Shown here: one piece after another, positions 46,106 through 55,613 of the stretch
How the letters are laid out: each line of letters starts with the position of its first letter
Numbering within the stretch: the stretch's first letter is position 1
NCBI RefSeq assembly: GCF_017355525.1
Contig: NZ_CP067395.1
Span: 1,178,001 to 1,242,000 of the forward strand
Direction of reading: 5' to 3'
DNA: 64,000 bases
DNA from: Lysobacter enzymogenes
GTDB lineage: Bacteria > Pseudomonadota > Gammaproteobacteria > Xanthomonadales > Xanthomonadaceae
The notes under the pieces: model-generated
Seen by the model: the letters and a program-made list of their open reading frames with translations, nothing else
Told to the model about the DNA's origin: nothing
The model's database searches: none
Made by a program: the position numbers and the translations under genes

Positions 46106-47119
46106 ATGAGCCGACCGCGCGCTTCCAATCCGACCCGCAAGGCCGGCGAGCACCTGACCATGGCCGATCTGGCCGAGCTGGCCGGGGTCTCGGCGATCAC
46201 CGTCTCGCGCGCCTTGCGCGACAGCCCGCTGGTCAATCCCGAGACCCGCCAGCGGATCAAGGAACTGGCCGAACGCCAGGGTTACCAGTTCAACATCTCC
46301 GCGCGCAATCTGCGCCTGCGCCGCAGCATGACGGTGGCGGTGGTGGTCGAGATGAAGCCCACGGTCGAGCGGCAGATGTCCGGCCCGTACCCGCTGGACC
46401 TGCTCGGCGGCATCAGCCAGGAGCTGACCTCGGCCGGCTACAGCGTGCTGCTGACCTCGCTGCAGGGCGGCGCCCTGCCGAGCGTGCAGGCCGCCGACGG
46501 GGTGATCCTGCTCGGCCAGGGCGCGCACGAGGACGCGATGCACGAGGTCCGGCGCTGGGGCCGGCCGATGGTGGTGTGGGGCGCGGTCAGCCGGCACGAA
46601 TCGCAGGTGGTGGTCGGCAGCGACAACCAGCGCGGCGGCAAGCTCGCCGCCGAACGTTTCCTGGCCCTGGGCCGGCGCCGGCCGGTGTTCCTCGGCGATG
46701 AGGCCCACGGCGAATTCGCCGAGCGCCTGCTCGGCTTCCGCGAAGCGCTGGGCGAGCGCGGGATCGAACCGCTGACCCCGACCGTGGCCAATTTCACCGT
46801 CAGCGCCGGCGCCCAGGCGGTGCACGCGCTGCTCGACCAGCACCCGCAGTTCGACGCCTTGTTCGCCGCCAGCGACTTGCTCGCGATCGGCGCGATCCGC
46901 GCGTTGATCGAACGCGGCCGGCGCGTGCCCGAGGACGTGTCGGTGATCGGCTACGACGACACCCCGCTCGGCGCGACCTACCTGCCGCCGCTGACTTCGA
47001 TCCACCAGAACTTCGTCGACGCCGGCGTGCTGCTGGCGCGCAAGGTGCTGGCGCTGATCGAAGGCGAAGCGGCGGCGTCGGAGATCCTGCCGACCCATCT
47101 GGTCGCGCGGGTGACCTGA
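46106..47119 (+). CDS. LacI-family transcriptional regulator
   Basis: A 337-residue repressor. The N-terminal helix-turn-helix is LTMADLAELAGVSAITVSRA, with a hinge-type sequence shortly after (NISARNLRLRRSMTVAVVV). A periplasmic-binding-protein-like sensor domain follows (PLDLLGGISQELTSAGY, FDALFAASDLLAIGAIRALI, DVSVIGYDDTPL). Its effector is probably a sugar or sugar phosphate made by the adjacent locus. It most likely binds the GTTATCGATAAC palindrome at 48396-48407 before the GH65 gene. An internal ATG at 46160 would cut off part of the N-terminal extension and is possible. Confidence 0.93.
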   Translation: MSRPRASNPTRKAGEHLTMADLAELAGVSAITVSRALRDSPLVNPETRQRIKELAERQGYQFNISARNLRLRRSMTVAVVVEMKPTVERQMSGPYPLDLLGGISQELTSAGYSVLLTSLQGGALPSVQAADGVILLGQGAHEDAMHEVRRWGRPMVVWGAVSRHESQVVVGSDNQRGGKLAAERFLALGRRRPVFLGDEAHGEFAERLLGFREALGERGIEPLTPTVANFTVSAGAQAVHALLDQHPQFDALFAASDLLAIGAIRALIERGRRVPEDVSVIGYDDTPLGATYLPPLTSIHQNFVDAGVLLARKVLALIEGEAAASEILPTHLVARVT

Positions 47120-47257
47120 GCGCCGACCCGGCACCGGGCCGCTACGCGCGGCCGGGCCGTCCGACCGCTCCGCCAAGCCGATCGCAGATCGGCGAATCCG
47201 CCGCGCGCAACAGCGACGCAATCGCGGTTCCGGGTTTGAACTCGCCACCGCGCGCGC

Positions 47258-47287
47258 TGGACGCCGCCGCGCGGACGCGACTAGCGT
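47258..47287 (+). promoter_or_regulatory. Candidate promoter of the HExxH protein
   Basis: TGGACG (47258-47263), 18 bases, TAGCGT (47282-47287), 97 bases before ATG 47384. The -10 matches those of the two M4 protease genes. Confidence 0.4.
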
Positions 47288-47383
47288 GAGCGGGCGCGAG
47301 CCACTGCGCGCAGCGCCGCCGCAACGGGCGGCGCGCCCGTCGTCGAGTTTGCGCCTGCCTCGCCGCACTCAAGGAAGAACGCC

Positions 47384-48184
47384 ATGACCGCGCTCCCGTC
47401 CGCACTCGCCTCCCCTCGCCTGCGCGCTGCGCTGCTTCGCCTCGCCGCCGTCGCCGGCCTGCTGCTGGCCGGCGCGGCGCAGGCCGCGCCGCCGTACAGC
47501 GGCACGATCTATCTGGCCCCGAACCTGATCACCGCCGCCGACCCCACCGAGTACGTCGGCGCCAGCTATATCGGCCAGGCGCCGCGGCAGATGTTCGACC
47601 GCCGCGTCAACGCGTTCGTGGTCTACAACGCGTTCCTGTTCGATGTCGCCTTCGCCAACGGCTACCACGTCGAAGCCCAGGTCAATCCCGAATTCGGCAG
47701 CCCGGCCGCGGCCTACGCCGAGGTCGATCACTACGCCCGCGTGGTCGGCCGGCTGCCGCGCGCGCTGCGCACCCACTTGGCGACGCTGTGGATCCACCGC
47801 GGCGACCAGCCGTTCGGCGGCGGCAACAACAACCTGCTGATCCACACCGGCAGCTACGCGGCCGACTACATCGCCCGCGGCATCCTCGAAGAAACCCTGG
47901 CCCACGAAGCCACCCACACCTCGATCGACCCGAACCACGCCGCTGCGTTCGGCTGGCTGATGGCGCAGGCCTGGGACCGCGAATACATCTCGACCTACGC
48001 GCGCGACAACCCGACCCGCGAAGACCTCGCCGAAACCTTCCTGATGTGGCTGGCAGTGCGCCACGGCATGGCCCGGATTCCGCCGGACGTGGCCTACAAC
48101 GTGCTGACCACGGTGCCCAACCGGCTGGCGTATTTCGACCAGCTGCGGCCGGATCTGGCGCCGTACGTGTACACCCACCCGTAA
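47384..48184 (+). CDS. Putative secreted zinc metalloprotease (HExxH)
   Basis: A 266-residue protein with a signal peptide (LRAALLRLAAVAGLLLAGAAQA) and a zincin motif in ETLAHEATHTSIDPNHA, giving H174, E175 and H178. A downstream REDLAETFLMW with E217 could be the third ligand, the arrangement seen in gluzincins of the lethal-factor-like type. It is not a metzincin: the next His is 12 residues after the first, not 11. I do not recognise a named family. It lies between the LacI regulator and the GH65 gene, but with its own promoter-like sequence; a link to sugar use is not evident. Confidence 0.78.
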   Translation: MTALPSALASPRLRAALLRLAAVAGLLLAGAAQAAPPYSGTIYLAPNLITAADPTEYVGASYIGQAPRQMFDRRVNAFVVYNAFLFDVAFANGYHVEAQVNPEFGSPAAAYAEVDHYARVVGRLPRALRTHLATLWIHRGDQPFGGGNNNLLIHTGSYAADYIARGILEETLAHEATHTSIDPNHAAAFGWLMAQAWDREYISTYARDNPTREDLAETFLMWLAVRHGMARIPPDVAYNVLTTVPNRLAYFDQLRPDLAPYVYTHP

Positions 48185-48395
48185 GCCGCGCCGGCGCGCC
48201 GCGGGTTCGCGCACGCGGACGCTCGCGGCGTGTTGCGGCGCAGCGCGAGGCGGCCTGCGGCGCGCCTGCGCCCGGCCCGCGATTGCGCACCGCAACAATC
48301 GGCTAAGCCTCTGATTCGCGCGGCTCAAGCCGGCGCGGCGCGGTCCGCCGCAGCGGGCGCGGAACCCAGCCCCGGCGCGACCGCGGCCACACTCT

Positions 48396-48437
48396 GTTAT
48401 CGATAACTTGACATCGATAACAATCAATCCCTAGGGT
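48396..48437 (+). promoter_or_regulatory. LacI-type operator overlapping the promoter of the GH65 gene
   Basis: GTTATCGATAAC (48396-48407) is a perfect 12-base palindrome immediately abutting a consensus -35, TTGACA (48408-48413). The sequence ATCGATAAC repeats at 48413-48421. An 18-base spacer leads to TAGGGT (48432-48437). A repressor on either site would block the polymerase. The GTG start follows 51 bases later. Confidence 0.75.
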
Positions 48438-48487
48438 CCGCCTCCAAGCCGCCGCGTTCGCGGCGTCCACGATCCAGGACCTGTTGC

Positions 48488-51400
48488 GTGATTCAGCCTC
48501 AAACCGCCGCCGCCCCCCTCGACGCCGATCCGGCCTCCGCTCCGGCCGACGCCTGGACCCTGCGCCAGACCGCCCGCGACCCGGCCCGCGCCCGCCGCGA
48601 CGAAACCCTGTTCGCCCTGGCCAACGGTTCGCTCGGCGTGCGCGGCGGGCTCGAGGAAGCCGACGGCGGCAGCGACGGCAGTTTCCTGGCCGCGGTCTAC
48701 GAGCAGCACCCGATCCACTACCACGAGCGCTTCGCCGGTTTCCCGCGCCACACCGACACCCGCCTGCCGGTCGCCGACGGCCAGCGCATCGCGGTGTTCG
48801 CCGGCGCCGAACGCCTGCTGCCGGCGCCGGCCGAAGACTTCGAACGCGAACTCGACCTGCGCCGCGGCCGCCTGTCGCGCCGCAGCGTGCTGCGCACCGC
48901 CGCCGGCGCGCGCATCGAGGTCCGCGCCGAACGGGTGGTGCCGTTCGACAGCGGCGTCGCCGGCGTCGACCTGCTGGCGATCCGCTACCGCGTCACCTCG
49001 CTGGACTACAGCGGCGAACTGACCCTGGCTTCGGCGATCGAATGCGGCCACGCCGCGGCCGAGCAAGGCGACGACCCGCGCATCGGCGTGGCCTCGGCCG
49101 AAGGCCTGCAACTGCTCGCGCGGCGGGCCGACGAGCGCGGCGCGCAGGTGGTCCAGGCGACCCGCCGCAGCGGCGTGCGCGCGGTCTGCGAACAGGCCCA
49201 CCGCGGCGAAGGACTCGAATTCGCCGGCGCCGAACTCGGCGACGAGCGCGTGGTCCAGCGCTACCGCGCGCAGTTGCAACCCGGCCGCTCGGCGACGCTG
49301 GAAAAGTTCGTCGCCTACGTCAGCGACCGCAATCCGCACGCCACCGATCTCCCCGTCGCCGCCGCGCAGGCCTTGCAGCAAGCGCAGGCGCAGGGTTTCG
49401 ACGCAGTCGCCACGCGCCAGGCCGAAGCGCTGGCGCGGTTCTGGGACGGTGCCGACCTGTCGATCGAAGGCGACGCCGCGTCCGAACAGGCGCTGCGCTT
49501 CAACCTGTTCCACCTGCTGCAATCGGCCGGCCGCAACGGCATCGACGGCACCGCCGCCAAGGGCCTCACCGGCGAAGGCTACGAAGGCCATTATTTCTGG
49601 GACACCGAGGCCTTCATGCTGCCGGTGATGGCCTACACCGACCCGGACGCGGCGCGCGCCATGCTGCATGCGCGCTACCTCGCGCTGGAGCCGGCGCGCA
49701 AGCACGCGCGCGAGATGAACCACGCGCGCGGCGCGCTGTTCCCGTGGCGCACCATCACCGGCGGCGAATGCTCGGCGCACTACCCGTCCGGTTCGGCCGC
49801 GTACCACATCAACGCGGCGGTGGCCTACGGCATCGGCCTGTACCTCGACGCCAGCGGCGACCGCGATTTCCTCGCCGATTTCGGCGCCGAGATGCTGTTC
49901 GAGACCGCGCGCATCTGGCCGCAGGTCGGCCACTTCAATCCGCGCCGCGGCGGCGCGTTCTGCATCCACGACGTCACCGGCCCGGACGAGTACACCGCGC
50001 TGGTCGACAACAATTTCTATACCAACCGCATGGCGCAGCGGCATCTGCTGCGCGCGGTGGCGGCGTGGGAGGAGCTCGAACGCGAGCGCCCGCAGCGGCT
50101 GCGCGAACTGGCCCAACGCCTGCAACTGGACGCGCACGAAGTCGCGACCTGGCGCCGCGCCGCCGAATCGATGTTCCTGCATTACGACGAAGCCCTGGGC
50201 ATCTACGCCCAGGACGACACCTTCCTCGACAAGCCGCGCTGGCCGTTCCCGGCGCGCGACGGCGAACACCGGCCGCTGCTGCTGGATTACCACCCGCTGA
50301 CGCTGTACCGCTATCAGGTGTGCAAGCAGGCCGACGTGGTCATGGGCCTGGTCCTGGCCGGCGACGGCATCGCCGCCGACATCAAGCGCCGCAGCTACGA
50401 CTACTACGCCGCGGTGACCACCCACGATTCGACCTTGTCGGCGTCGGTGTTCGGCATCCTCGCCAGCGAAGTCGGCCACGCGGACCAAGCCGAGCGCTTC
50501 TTCCACGACAACCTGCGCGTGGACCTCGACGACCTGCACGGCAACACCGACCACGGCGTACACATGGCCGCGCTGGCCGGCACCTGGCTCGGCCTGACCT
50601 CGGGCTTCGCCGGCCTGCGCGCGATCGACGGCGTCCTGCACTTCGCCCCGACCCTGCCGCAGCGCTGGGACGGCTACGCCTTCGGCCTGCGCTGGCAGGG
50701 CCGGCGCCTGCGCGTGCGGGTGCGCCGCGACGGCGTCGAGTATTCGCTGCTCGATGGCGCGCCGCTGACGCTCGCGCATGCCGGCCAACGTTTCGAACTG
50801 AGCCAGGACGCACCGGCGCAGCGCGCGCTCGCCGCGCCGCAGATCGATGCGCGCGAGCGTTTTCCGCGCCCCGCGCAAGCGCTGATCTTCGATCTCGACG
50901 GCGTGCTGACCGACACCGCGCAGACCCATTACCGCGCCTGGAAGCGCATGGCCGACGAAGAAGGCCTGCCGTTCGACCAGCACGTCAACGAACAGCTCAA
51001 GGGCGTGGACCGGATGACCTCGCTGGAGATCATCCTGCGCCATGCCGGCCGCAGCCTGAGTCTTGAGCAGAAGCAAGCGCTGGCCGAACGCAAGAACGGC
51101 TACTACGTCGAAGCCATCGCCGAGGTCAGGCCGAAGGACCTGTTCCCGGGCGTGGCGCGGGTGCTGGAGCAGGCGCGCGCGCGCGGGCTCAAGCTCGGCG
51201 TCGCCTCGGCCAGCCGCAACGCCGCCGCCCTGCTCGACCGGCTCGGCATCGCCGGGCGCTTCGACTACATCGCCGACGCCGCGCGCATCGCCCGCGCCAA
51301 GCCGGCGCCGGACATTTTCCTCGACGTCGCCGCCGCGCTCGGCGTGGCGCCGTCGCGCTGCATCGGCCTGGAGGACGCCGCCGCCGGCGTGGCCGCGATC

Positions 51401-51514
51401 AAGTCCGCCGGCATGGCCGCGGTCGGCATCGGCGACGCGCGCACGCTCGCGCAGGCCGACGCTTGCCTGGCGGACATCGCGGCGTTCGACGTAGACGCTT
51501 TCGTTTCGCCCTGA
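48488..51514 (+). CDS. GH65 disaccharide phosphorylase fused to beta-phosphoglucomutase
   Basis: A 1008-residue fusion starting at GTG 48488 with AGGA at good spacing. Residues 1 to about 780 are a GH65 phosphorylase: N-terminal beta-sandwich, (alpha/alpha)6 barrel with FWDTEAFMLPV, and the catalytic acid E501 in DVTGPDEYTALVDNNFYTN. Residues about 795-1008 are a HAD-type beta-phosphoglucomutase with nucleophile D802 and acid/base D804 in LIFDLDGVLTDT. Such a pair phosphorolyses an alpha-linked glucose disaccharide (maltose, trehalose, kojibiose or nigerose) to beta-glucose 1-phosphate, then isomerises it to glucose 6-phosphate. Which disaccharide is used cannot be read from the sequence. Confidence 0.92.
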   Translation: MIQPQTAAAPLDADPASAPADAWTLRQTARDPARARRDETLFALANGSLGVRGGLEEADGGSDGSFLAAVYEQHPIHYHERFAGFPRHTDTRLPVADGQRIAVFAGAERLLPAPAEDFERELDLRRGRLSRRSVLRTAAGARIEVRAERVVPFDSGVAGVDLLAIRYRVTSLDYSGELTLASAIECGHAAAEQGDDPRIGVASAEGLQLLARRADERGAQVVQATRRSGVRAVCEQAHRGEGLEFAGAELGDERVVQRYRAQLQPGRSATLEKFVAYVSDRNPHATDLPVAAAQALQQAQAQGFDAVATRQAEALARFWDGADLSIEGDAASEQALRFNLFHLLQSAGRNGIDGTAAKGLTGEGYEGHYFWDTEAFMLPVMAYTDPDAARAMLHARYLALEPARKHAREMNHARGALFPWRTITGGECSAHYPSGSAAYHINAAVAYGIGLYLDASGDRDFLADFGAEMLFETARIWPQVGHFNPRRGGAFCIHDVTGPDEYTALVDNNFYTNRMAQRHLLRAVAAWEELERERPQRLRELAQRLQLDAHEVATWRRAAESMFLHYDEALGIYAQDDTFLDKPRWPFPARDGEHRPLLLDYHPLTLYRYQVCKQADVVMGLVLAGDGIAADIKRRSYDYYAAVTTHDSTLSASVFGILASEVGHADQAERFFHDNLRVDLDDLHGNTDHGVHMAALAGTWLGLTSGFAGLRAIDGVLHFAPTLPQRWDGYAFGLRWQGRRLRVRVRRDGVEYSLLDGAPLTLAHAGQRFELSQDAPAQRALAAPQIDARERFPRPAQALIFDLDGVLTDTAQTHYRAWKRMADEEGLPFDQHVNEQLKGVDRMTSLEIILRHAGRSLSLEQKQALAERKNGYYVEAIAEVRPKDLFPGVARVLEQARARGLKLGVASASRNAAALLDRLGIAGRFDYIADAARIARAKPAPDIFLDVAAALGVAPSRCIGLEDAAAGVAAIKSAGMAAVGIGDARTLAQADACLADIAAFDVDAFVSP

Positions 51515-51589
51515 CCGCGCCGGCACGTACCGTCGCGGCGGGGACGCCTAAACCAACAATCCATATCGAATGGGTGGGGAGAGAACAGC

Positions 51590-54007
51590 ATGCAACACGT
51601 TGCAGACAAGCAAGTCCGGCTCGCGCACGGCCGGTTGATGCGTTACGCGCTTTCCGCGGCGATCGCCGCGGCGCTCGCGCCGGGCGCCGTACTGGCTCAG
51701 GACGCGCAGCCGGCAGCGGCCGCCGCCGCTGATTCGGCCACCACCCTCGACGCGGTCGTGGTCAGCGGCACCGCGCGCTTCAAGGGCGTGCGCAAGCGCG
51801 ACGCCAGCTTCTCGATCACCACCGCCTCGGCCGAGCAGTTGCAGGAAGCCGTGCCGCTGAGCACCGCCGACGCGTTGAAGGTGGTTCCCGGCGTGTGGGC
51901 CGAATCGGCCGGCGGCAGCACCGGCGCCAACATCTTCGTGCGCGGCATGCCGTCGGAAGGCGACGCGCCGTTCGTGACCGTGCAGATGGACGGCGCGCCG
52001 CTGTTCCCGCCGCCGACCCTGTCGTTCCTGGAGAACTCCACGCTGTTCCGCATGGACGACACCATCGAGCGCATGGAAGTGCTGCGCGGCGGCCCCAGCC
52101 CGATCTTCTCCAACGGCCAGCCCGGCGCCACCGTCAACTTCATCCAGAAGAAGGGCGGCGAAGAACCCGCCGGCAGCCTGCGCCTGGGCCTGGGCAGCGA
52201 CGGCTTCCGCCGCGTCGACCTGTTCAACAGCGGCAAGCTCGGCGAAGGCTGGTACTACAGCGTCGGCGGTTTCTACCGCAGCACCGACGGCGTGCGCGAC
52301 ACCCAGTTCCCGGCCGACAAGGGCGGCCAGCTCAGCGCGACCCTGACCCACAGCTGGGACGCCGGCGAGATCACCGTCTACGCGCGCCACACCGACGACA
52401 AGAACGCGTTCTTCACCCCGATCCCGCTGCTGTCGCGCGACAACGGCTCCAGCCTGTCGAGCTTTCCGGGCCTCAACGCGCAGACCGGCACCCTGCTCGG
52501 CAACGATTTCCGCCACGTCACCATCCCGACCGGCCGCGGCACCAGCATCAGCCGCGACCTCGCCGACGGCCGCGGCATCAACCTCGACGTGTTCGGCGCG
52601 TCGATGGACTTCTACGTCGGCGACTGGACCATCAGCGACCGGGTCAACTTCGTCACCGGCTCGGCGCCGACCAACGGCCTGTTCACCGGCGCCAGCCCGC
52701 AGACGCTGTCGTCGTTCATCGCCGGCTACGGCAGCGCCGGCACCGCGACCTACGTCAACGGCGGCGGCGCGGTCGATCCCAACCAGCAGGTGCTGACCGC
52801 CGGCTTCTGGGTCGTCGACAAGGAAATCGAGTCGTTCACCAACGACCTGCGTTTCAGCAAGGACCTGTTCGAGGGCAACACCCTGACCGCCGGCGTGTAC
52901 TTCGCCAAGTATTCTTCGAAGGACACCTGGTACCTCGGCAACAACATGCTGCTGACCGCGCAGAACAACGCGCGGCGCATCAACCTGACCCTCGCCGACG
53001 GCCGCCAGGTCACCCGCGACGGCTTCACCGGCACCTCGTTCTTCTCGCTGCGCGGCGACTACGACGGCCAGAACACCGCGGTGTTCCTGGCCGACGAATG
53101 GCAGGTCAACGAGCGCCTGCGCCTGGACGGCGGCATCCGCTACGAGTGGCAGCAGGTCGACGGCACCGTGCACGACACCGCCACGGTCGACCTGGACGGC
53201 AATCCGAACACGCTGTACGACAACGCCACCTCGATCTCGCTGCCGAGCTCGCGCCGCATCGACCAGGACGACAAGCATTTCTCCTGGACCCTGGGCGCGA
53301 ACTACAAGCTGACCGACAACGCCAGCGTGTTCGCCCGCGCCAACTCGGGCTACAAGCTGCCGGCGTTCGACAACCTGCGCGACGGCAACACCAAGGTGCA
53401 GGAGATCGACCAGTACGAACTGGGCTTCAAGTCCGGCGCGCAGAGCTACGACCTGTACCTGACCGCGTTCTACAACAAGTTCACCAACTCGCCGTTCCAG
53501 GCCTTCCTGCAGGACGGCACCAACTTCACCACGGTCGGCGATTCGCGCGCTTACGGCGTGGAGGTCGAAGGCGCCTGGCGCCCGGTCGGCGGGCTGGAGC
53601 TGGCCTTGACCGGCGTGTGGCTGGATGCGAAGTACGAGAACTACCGCGAGTTCACCGGCAACCAGGTGATGCGCCAGCCGAAGCAGCAGTTCCGCTTCAC
53701 GCCGAGCTATTACTGGACGTTGCCGTTCGGCGATCTGAAGGTGTTCGCGACCTATTCGCGCATCGGCGACCGGTATGCGGATCTGGCGAATACGCAGAAG
53801 CTGCCGTCGTACCACACGCTGGATGTCGGCGCGAACCTGCATGTGGGCGAGCATTGGGAGTTCGCGGCGACCGGCAGCAACGTCAGCAACGAACTCGGGT
53901 TGACCGAGGGCAATGTGCGGGTGCCGGGCGCGGCGACCGGCGGGGTGTTCATGGGGCGGCCGATCGCGGGGCGGTCGTATTTGTTCTCGGCGGCTTACAA
54001 GTGGTGA
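51590..54007 (+). CDS. TonB-dependent outer-membrane receptor, probably for a sugar
   Basis: An 805-residue protein with a signal peptide to about 36, a TonB-box-like TLDAVVVSGTA at about 52-62, and a plug domain (STADALKVVPGVW, NIFVRGMPSEGDAPFVTVQ, MEVLRGGPSPIFSNGQPGA). A long beta-barrel ends in YLFSAAYKW, an aromatic C-terminus expected for an outer-membrane protein. GGGGAGAGAAC precedes the ATG. It lies 75 bases after the GH65 fusion and before an MFS transporter, so it most likely imports the disaccharide. A siderophore role cannot be excluded from the fold alone. Confidence 0.92.
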   Translation: MQHVADKQVRLAHGRLMRYALSAAIAAALAPGAVLAQDAQPAAAAAADSATTLDAVVVSGTARFKGVRKRDASFSITTASAEQLQEAVPLSTADALKVVPGVWAESAGGSTGANIFVRGMPSEGDAPFVTVQMDGAPLFPPPTLSFLENSTLFRMDDTIERMEVLRGGPSPIFSNGQPGATVNFIQKKGGEEPAGSLRLGLGSDGFRRVDLFNSGKLGEGWYYSVGGFYRSTDGVRDTQFPADKGGQLSATLTHSWDAGEITVYARHTDDKNAFFTPIPLLSRDNGSSLSSFPGLNAQTGTLLGNDFRHVTIPTGRGTSISRDLADGRGINLDVFGASMDFYVGDWTISDRVNFVTGSAPTNGLFTGASPQTLSSFIAGYGSAGTATYVNGGGAVDPNQQVLTAGFWVVDKEIESFTNDLRFSKDLFEGNTLTAGVYFAKYSSKDTWYLGNNMLLTAQNNARRINLTLADGRQVTRDGFTGTSFFSLRGDYDGQNTAVFLADEWQVNERLRLDGGIRYEWQQVDGTVHDTATVDLDGNPNTLYDNATSISLPSSRRIDQDDKHFSWTLGANYKLTDNASVFARANSGYKLPAFDNLRDGNTKVQEIDQYELGFKSGAQSYDLYLTAFYNKFTNSPFQAFLQDGTNFTTVGDSRAYGVEVEGAWRPVGGLELALTGVWLDAKYENYREFTGNQVMRQPKQQFRFTPSYYWTLPFGDLKVFATYSRIGDRYADLANTQKLPSYHTLDVGANLHVGEHWEFAATGSNVSNELGLTEGNVRVPGAATGGVFMGRPIAGRSYLFSAAYKW

Positions 54008-54020
54008 TCGGGTAACGCTG

Positions 54021-54134
54021 CCCTCATCCGCCCCTTCGGGGGCACCTTCTCCCGTAAACGGGAGAAGGGACAGCTGGCGACGCTTGCGCTTTGAAGCCCC
54101 TCTCCCGCTTGCGGGAGAGGGGTTGGGGTGAGGG
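54021..54134. repeat. CCCTCATCCGCCCC / CCCTCTCCCGC dispersed repeat
   Basis: The ends are inverted: ccctcatccgccccttcggg at 54021 and ggttggggtgaggg at 54121-54134. Within it lie ttctcccgtaaacgggagaa and cccctctcccgcttgcggga, both hairpins. It occupies most of the TonB receptor-MFS gap. Confidence 0.8.
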
Positions 54135-54201
54135 CCGTCCCTACCCCGCGCCGCCCCCATGCCGCACGATCTCCCCGCAGCCACCGCCTCCCGGAGCCCG
54201 C

Positions 54202-55458
54202 ATGACCGTCGCCACCGCCCACCGCCGCCGCATGATCGCGGCCATGATCCTGACCTACATGATGTTCGGGGTCCTGCTCAACAGCGTCGGCACGGTGATC
54301 CTGCAGTCGATCCAGGGCTTCGCCATCGACAAGGCCCAGGCCAGCATCCTGGAAGCGTTCAAGGACCTGCCGATCGCGGTCGTGTCGTTCCTGACCGCCT
54401 CGCTGCTGCCGCGGCTGGGCTATCGCCGCTCGATGATGATCGGCCTCGCCCTGGTCCTGGTCGCCTGCGCGGCGATGCCGCTGGTCGCCGCGTTCTGGAT
54501 GACCAAGGTCTTGTTCATCGCCACCGGCGTCGCCTTCGCCCTGGTCAAGGTCTCGGTGTATTCGTCGATCGGCCTGCTGACCGACGGCAAACAAGCCCAC
54601 GCCAGCCTCACCAGCATCATCGAAGGCTGGTTCATGGTCGGCGTGCTCGCCGGCTACTGGATCTTCGCCTGGTTCATCGATCCGCAATCGCCGGGCGACC
54701 CGGTCTGGCTCAACGTCTACTGGCTGCTGGCCGGCATCGCCGCGGTCATCATCGCCCTGCTCGCCGGCGCCCGGCTCGACGAGCGCGCCGCGCGCGACGG
54801 CCATGCCGCGGGCGAATCCTTCCTCGACATGTTCCGCCTGATCGCCCTGCCCCTGGTCGCCGCGTTCCTGGCCTCGGCGTTCCTGTACGTGTTGATCGAA
54901 CAAAGCGTCGGCACCTGGCTGCCGACCTTCAACCGCGAAATCCTGCACCTGCCGGCGAAGATGAGCGTGCAGGCGGCGAGCATCTTCGCGGTGTCGCTGG
55001 CGCTGGGCCGGCTCGCCGCGGGCCTGGCGCTGCGGCGCGTGCCCTGGCACTGGCTGCTGATCGGCTGCGTGCTGGCGATGGGCGTGCTGGTGCTGCTGGC
55101 GCTGCCGCTGGCGCGCGGCGCCCAGCCGCAGGCGCAGATGAGCTGGATGAGCGCGCCGCCGGCCGCGTTCGTGTTCCCGCTGATCGGCTTGTTCATGGCG
55201 CCGATCTATCCGGCGATCAACTCGGTCGTGCTGAGCTCGCTGCCGAAATCGCGGCACGCGGCGATGACCGGGCTGATCGTGGTGTTCTCCGCGCTCGGCG
55301 GCACCACCGGCTCGTTCATCACCGGCCAGTTGTTCGCCCGCATCGGCGGCGGCGGCGCGTTCTATCTCTCGCTGCTGCCGATGACTTTGCTGGTGCTGGC
55401 GATCGCCGCGCTCAAGCGCCAGTCGGCGCGCGCCGAAGCCGCGGCGGCCGCCGCCTGA
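54202..55458 (+). CDS. MFS sugar transporter (inner membrane)
   Basis: A 418-residue protein starting at ATG 54202, behind CCGGAG; a longer frame from 54091 is rejected because it starts inside the repeat. It has about 12 transmembrane helices, for example MIAAMILTYMMFGVLLNSV, VKVSVYSSIGLLTDG and IGLFMAPIYPAINSVVLSS. The MAPIYPAINS and GTTGSFITGQLF regions are reminiscent of the FucP-like sugar:proton symporter group. Position after the TonB receptor and GH65 fusion suggests import of the same disaccharide across the inner membrane. Confidence 0.88.
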   Translation: MTVATAHRRRMIAAMILTYMMFGVLLNSVGTVILQSIQGFAIDKAQASILEAFKDLPIAVVSFLTASLLPRLGYRRSMMIGLALVLVACAAMPLVAAFWMTKVLFIATGVAFALVKVSVYSSIGLLTDGKQAHASLTSIIEGWFMVGVLAGYWIFAWFIDPQSPGDPVWLNVYWLLAGIAAVIIALLAGARLDERAARDGHAAGESFLDMFRLIALPLVAAFLASAFLYVLIEQSVGTWLPTFNREILHLPAKMSVQAASIFAVSLALGRLAAGLALRRVPWHWLLIGCVLAMGVLVLLALPLARGAQPQAQMSWMSAPPAAFVFPLIGLFMAPIYPAINSVVLSSLPKSRHAAMTGLIVVFSALGGTTGSFITGQLFARIGGGGAFYLSLLPMTLLVLAIAALKRQSARAEAAAAAA

Positions 55459-55565
55459 GCCCCGACCGGCGGACTTGGCGCGCGCGCCGGCGCTGGCTAT
55501 GCTCGCGGCGTGGCTATGGGCGTCCTTCCTTCTTCTGAGAACCTAGGGCGCCCGCTTCCCACACC

Positions 55566-55591
55566 GGCCCGCTTCGGCGGGCCTTTTGTTT
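55566..55591 (+). terminator. Intrinsic terminator just upstream of the TerD-like gene
   Basis: GGCCCGC (55566-55572), loop TTCG, GCGGGCC (55577-55583), TTTTGTTT. It lies only about 22 bases before ATG 55614 and 108 bases after the MFS stop. It ends the sugar operon or acts as an attenuator in the leader of the next gene; a GCTATGCT -10-like box near 55495 makes the second possible. Confidence 0.8.
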
Positions 55592-55613
55592 GCGGCGACC
55601 GAAGGAGCGCGCG

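Noticed and set aside
48396..48421. Reading the GTTATCGATAAC region as a recombination or att site
   Set aside because: The palindrome touches a consensus -35 and follows a LacI gene, so an operator explains it better; no integrase is present.
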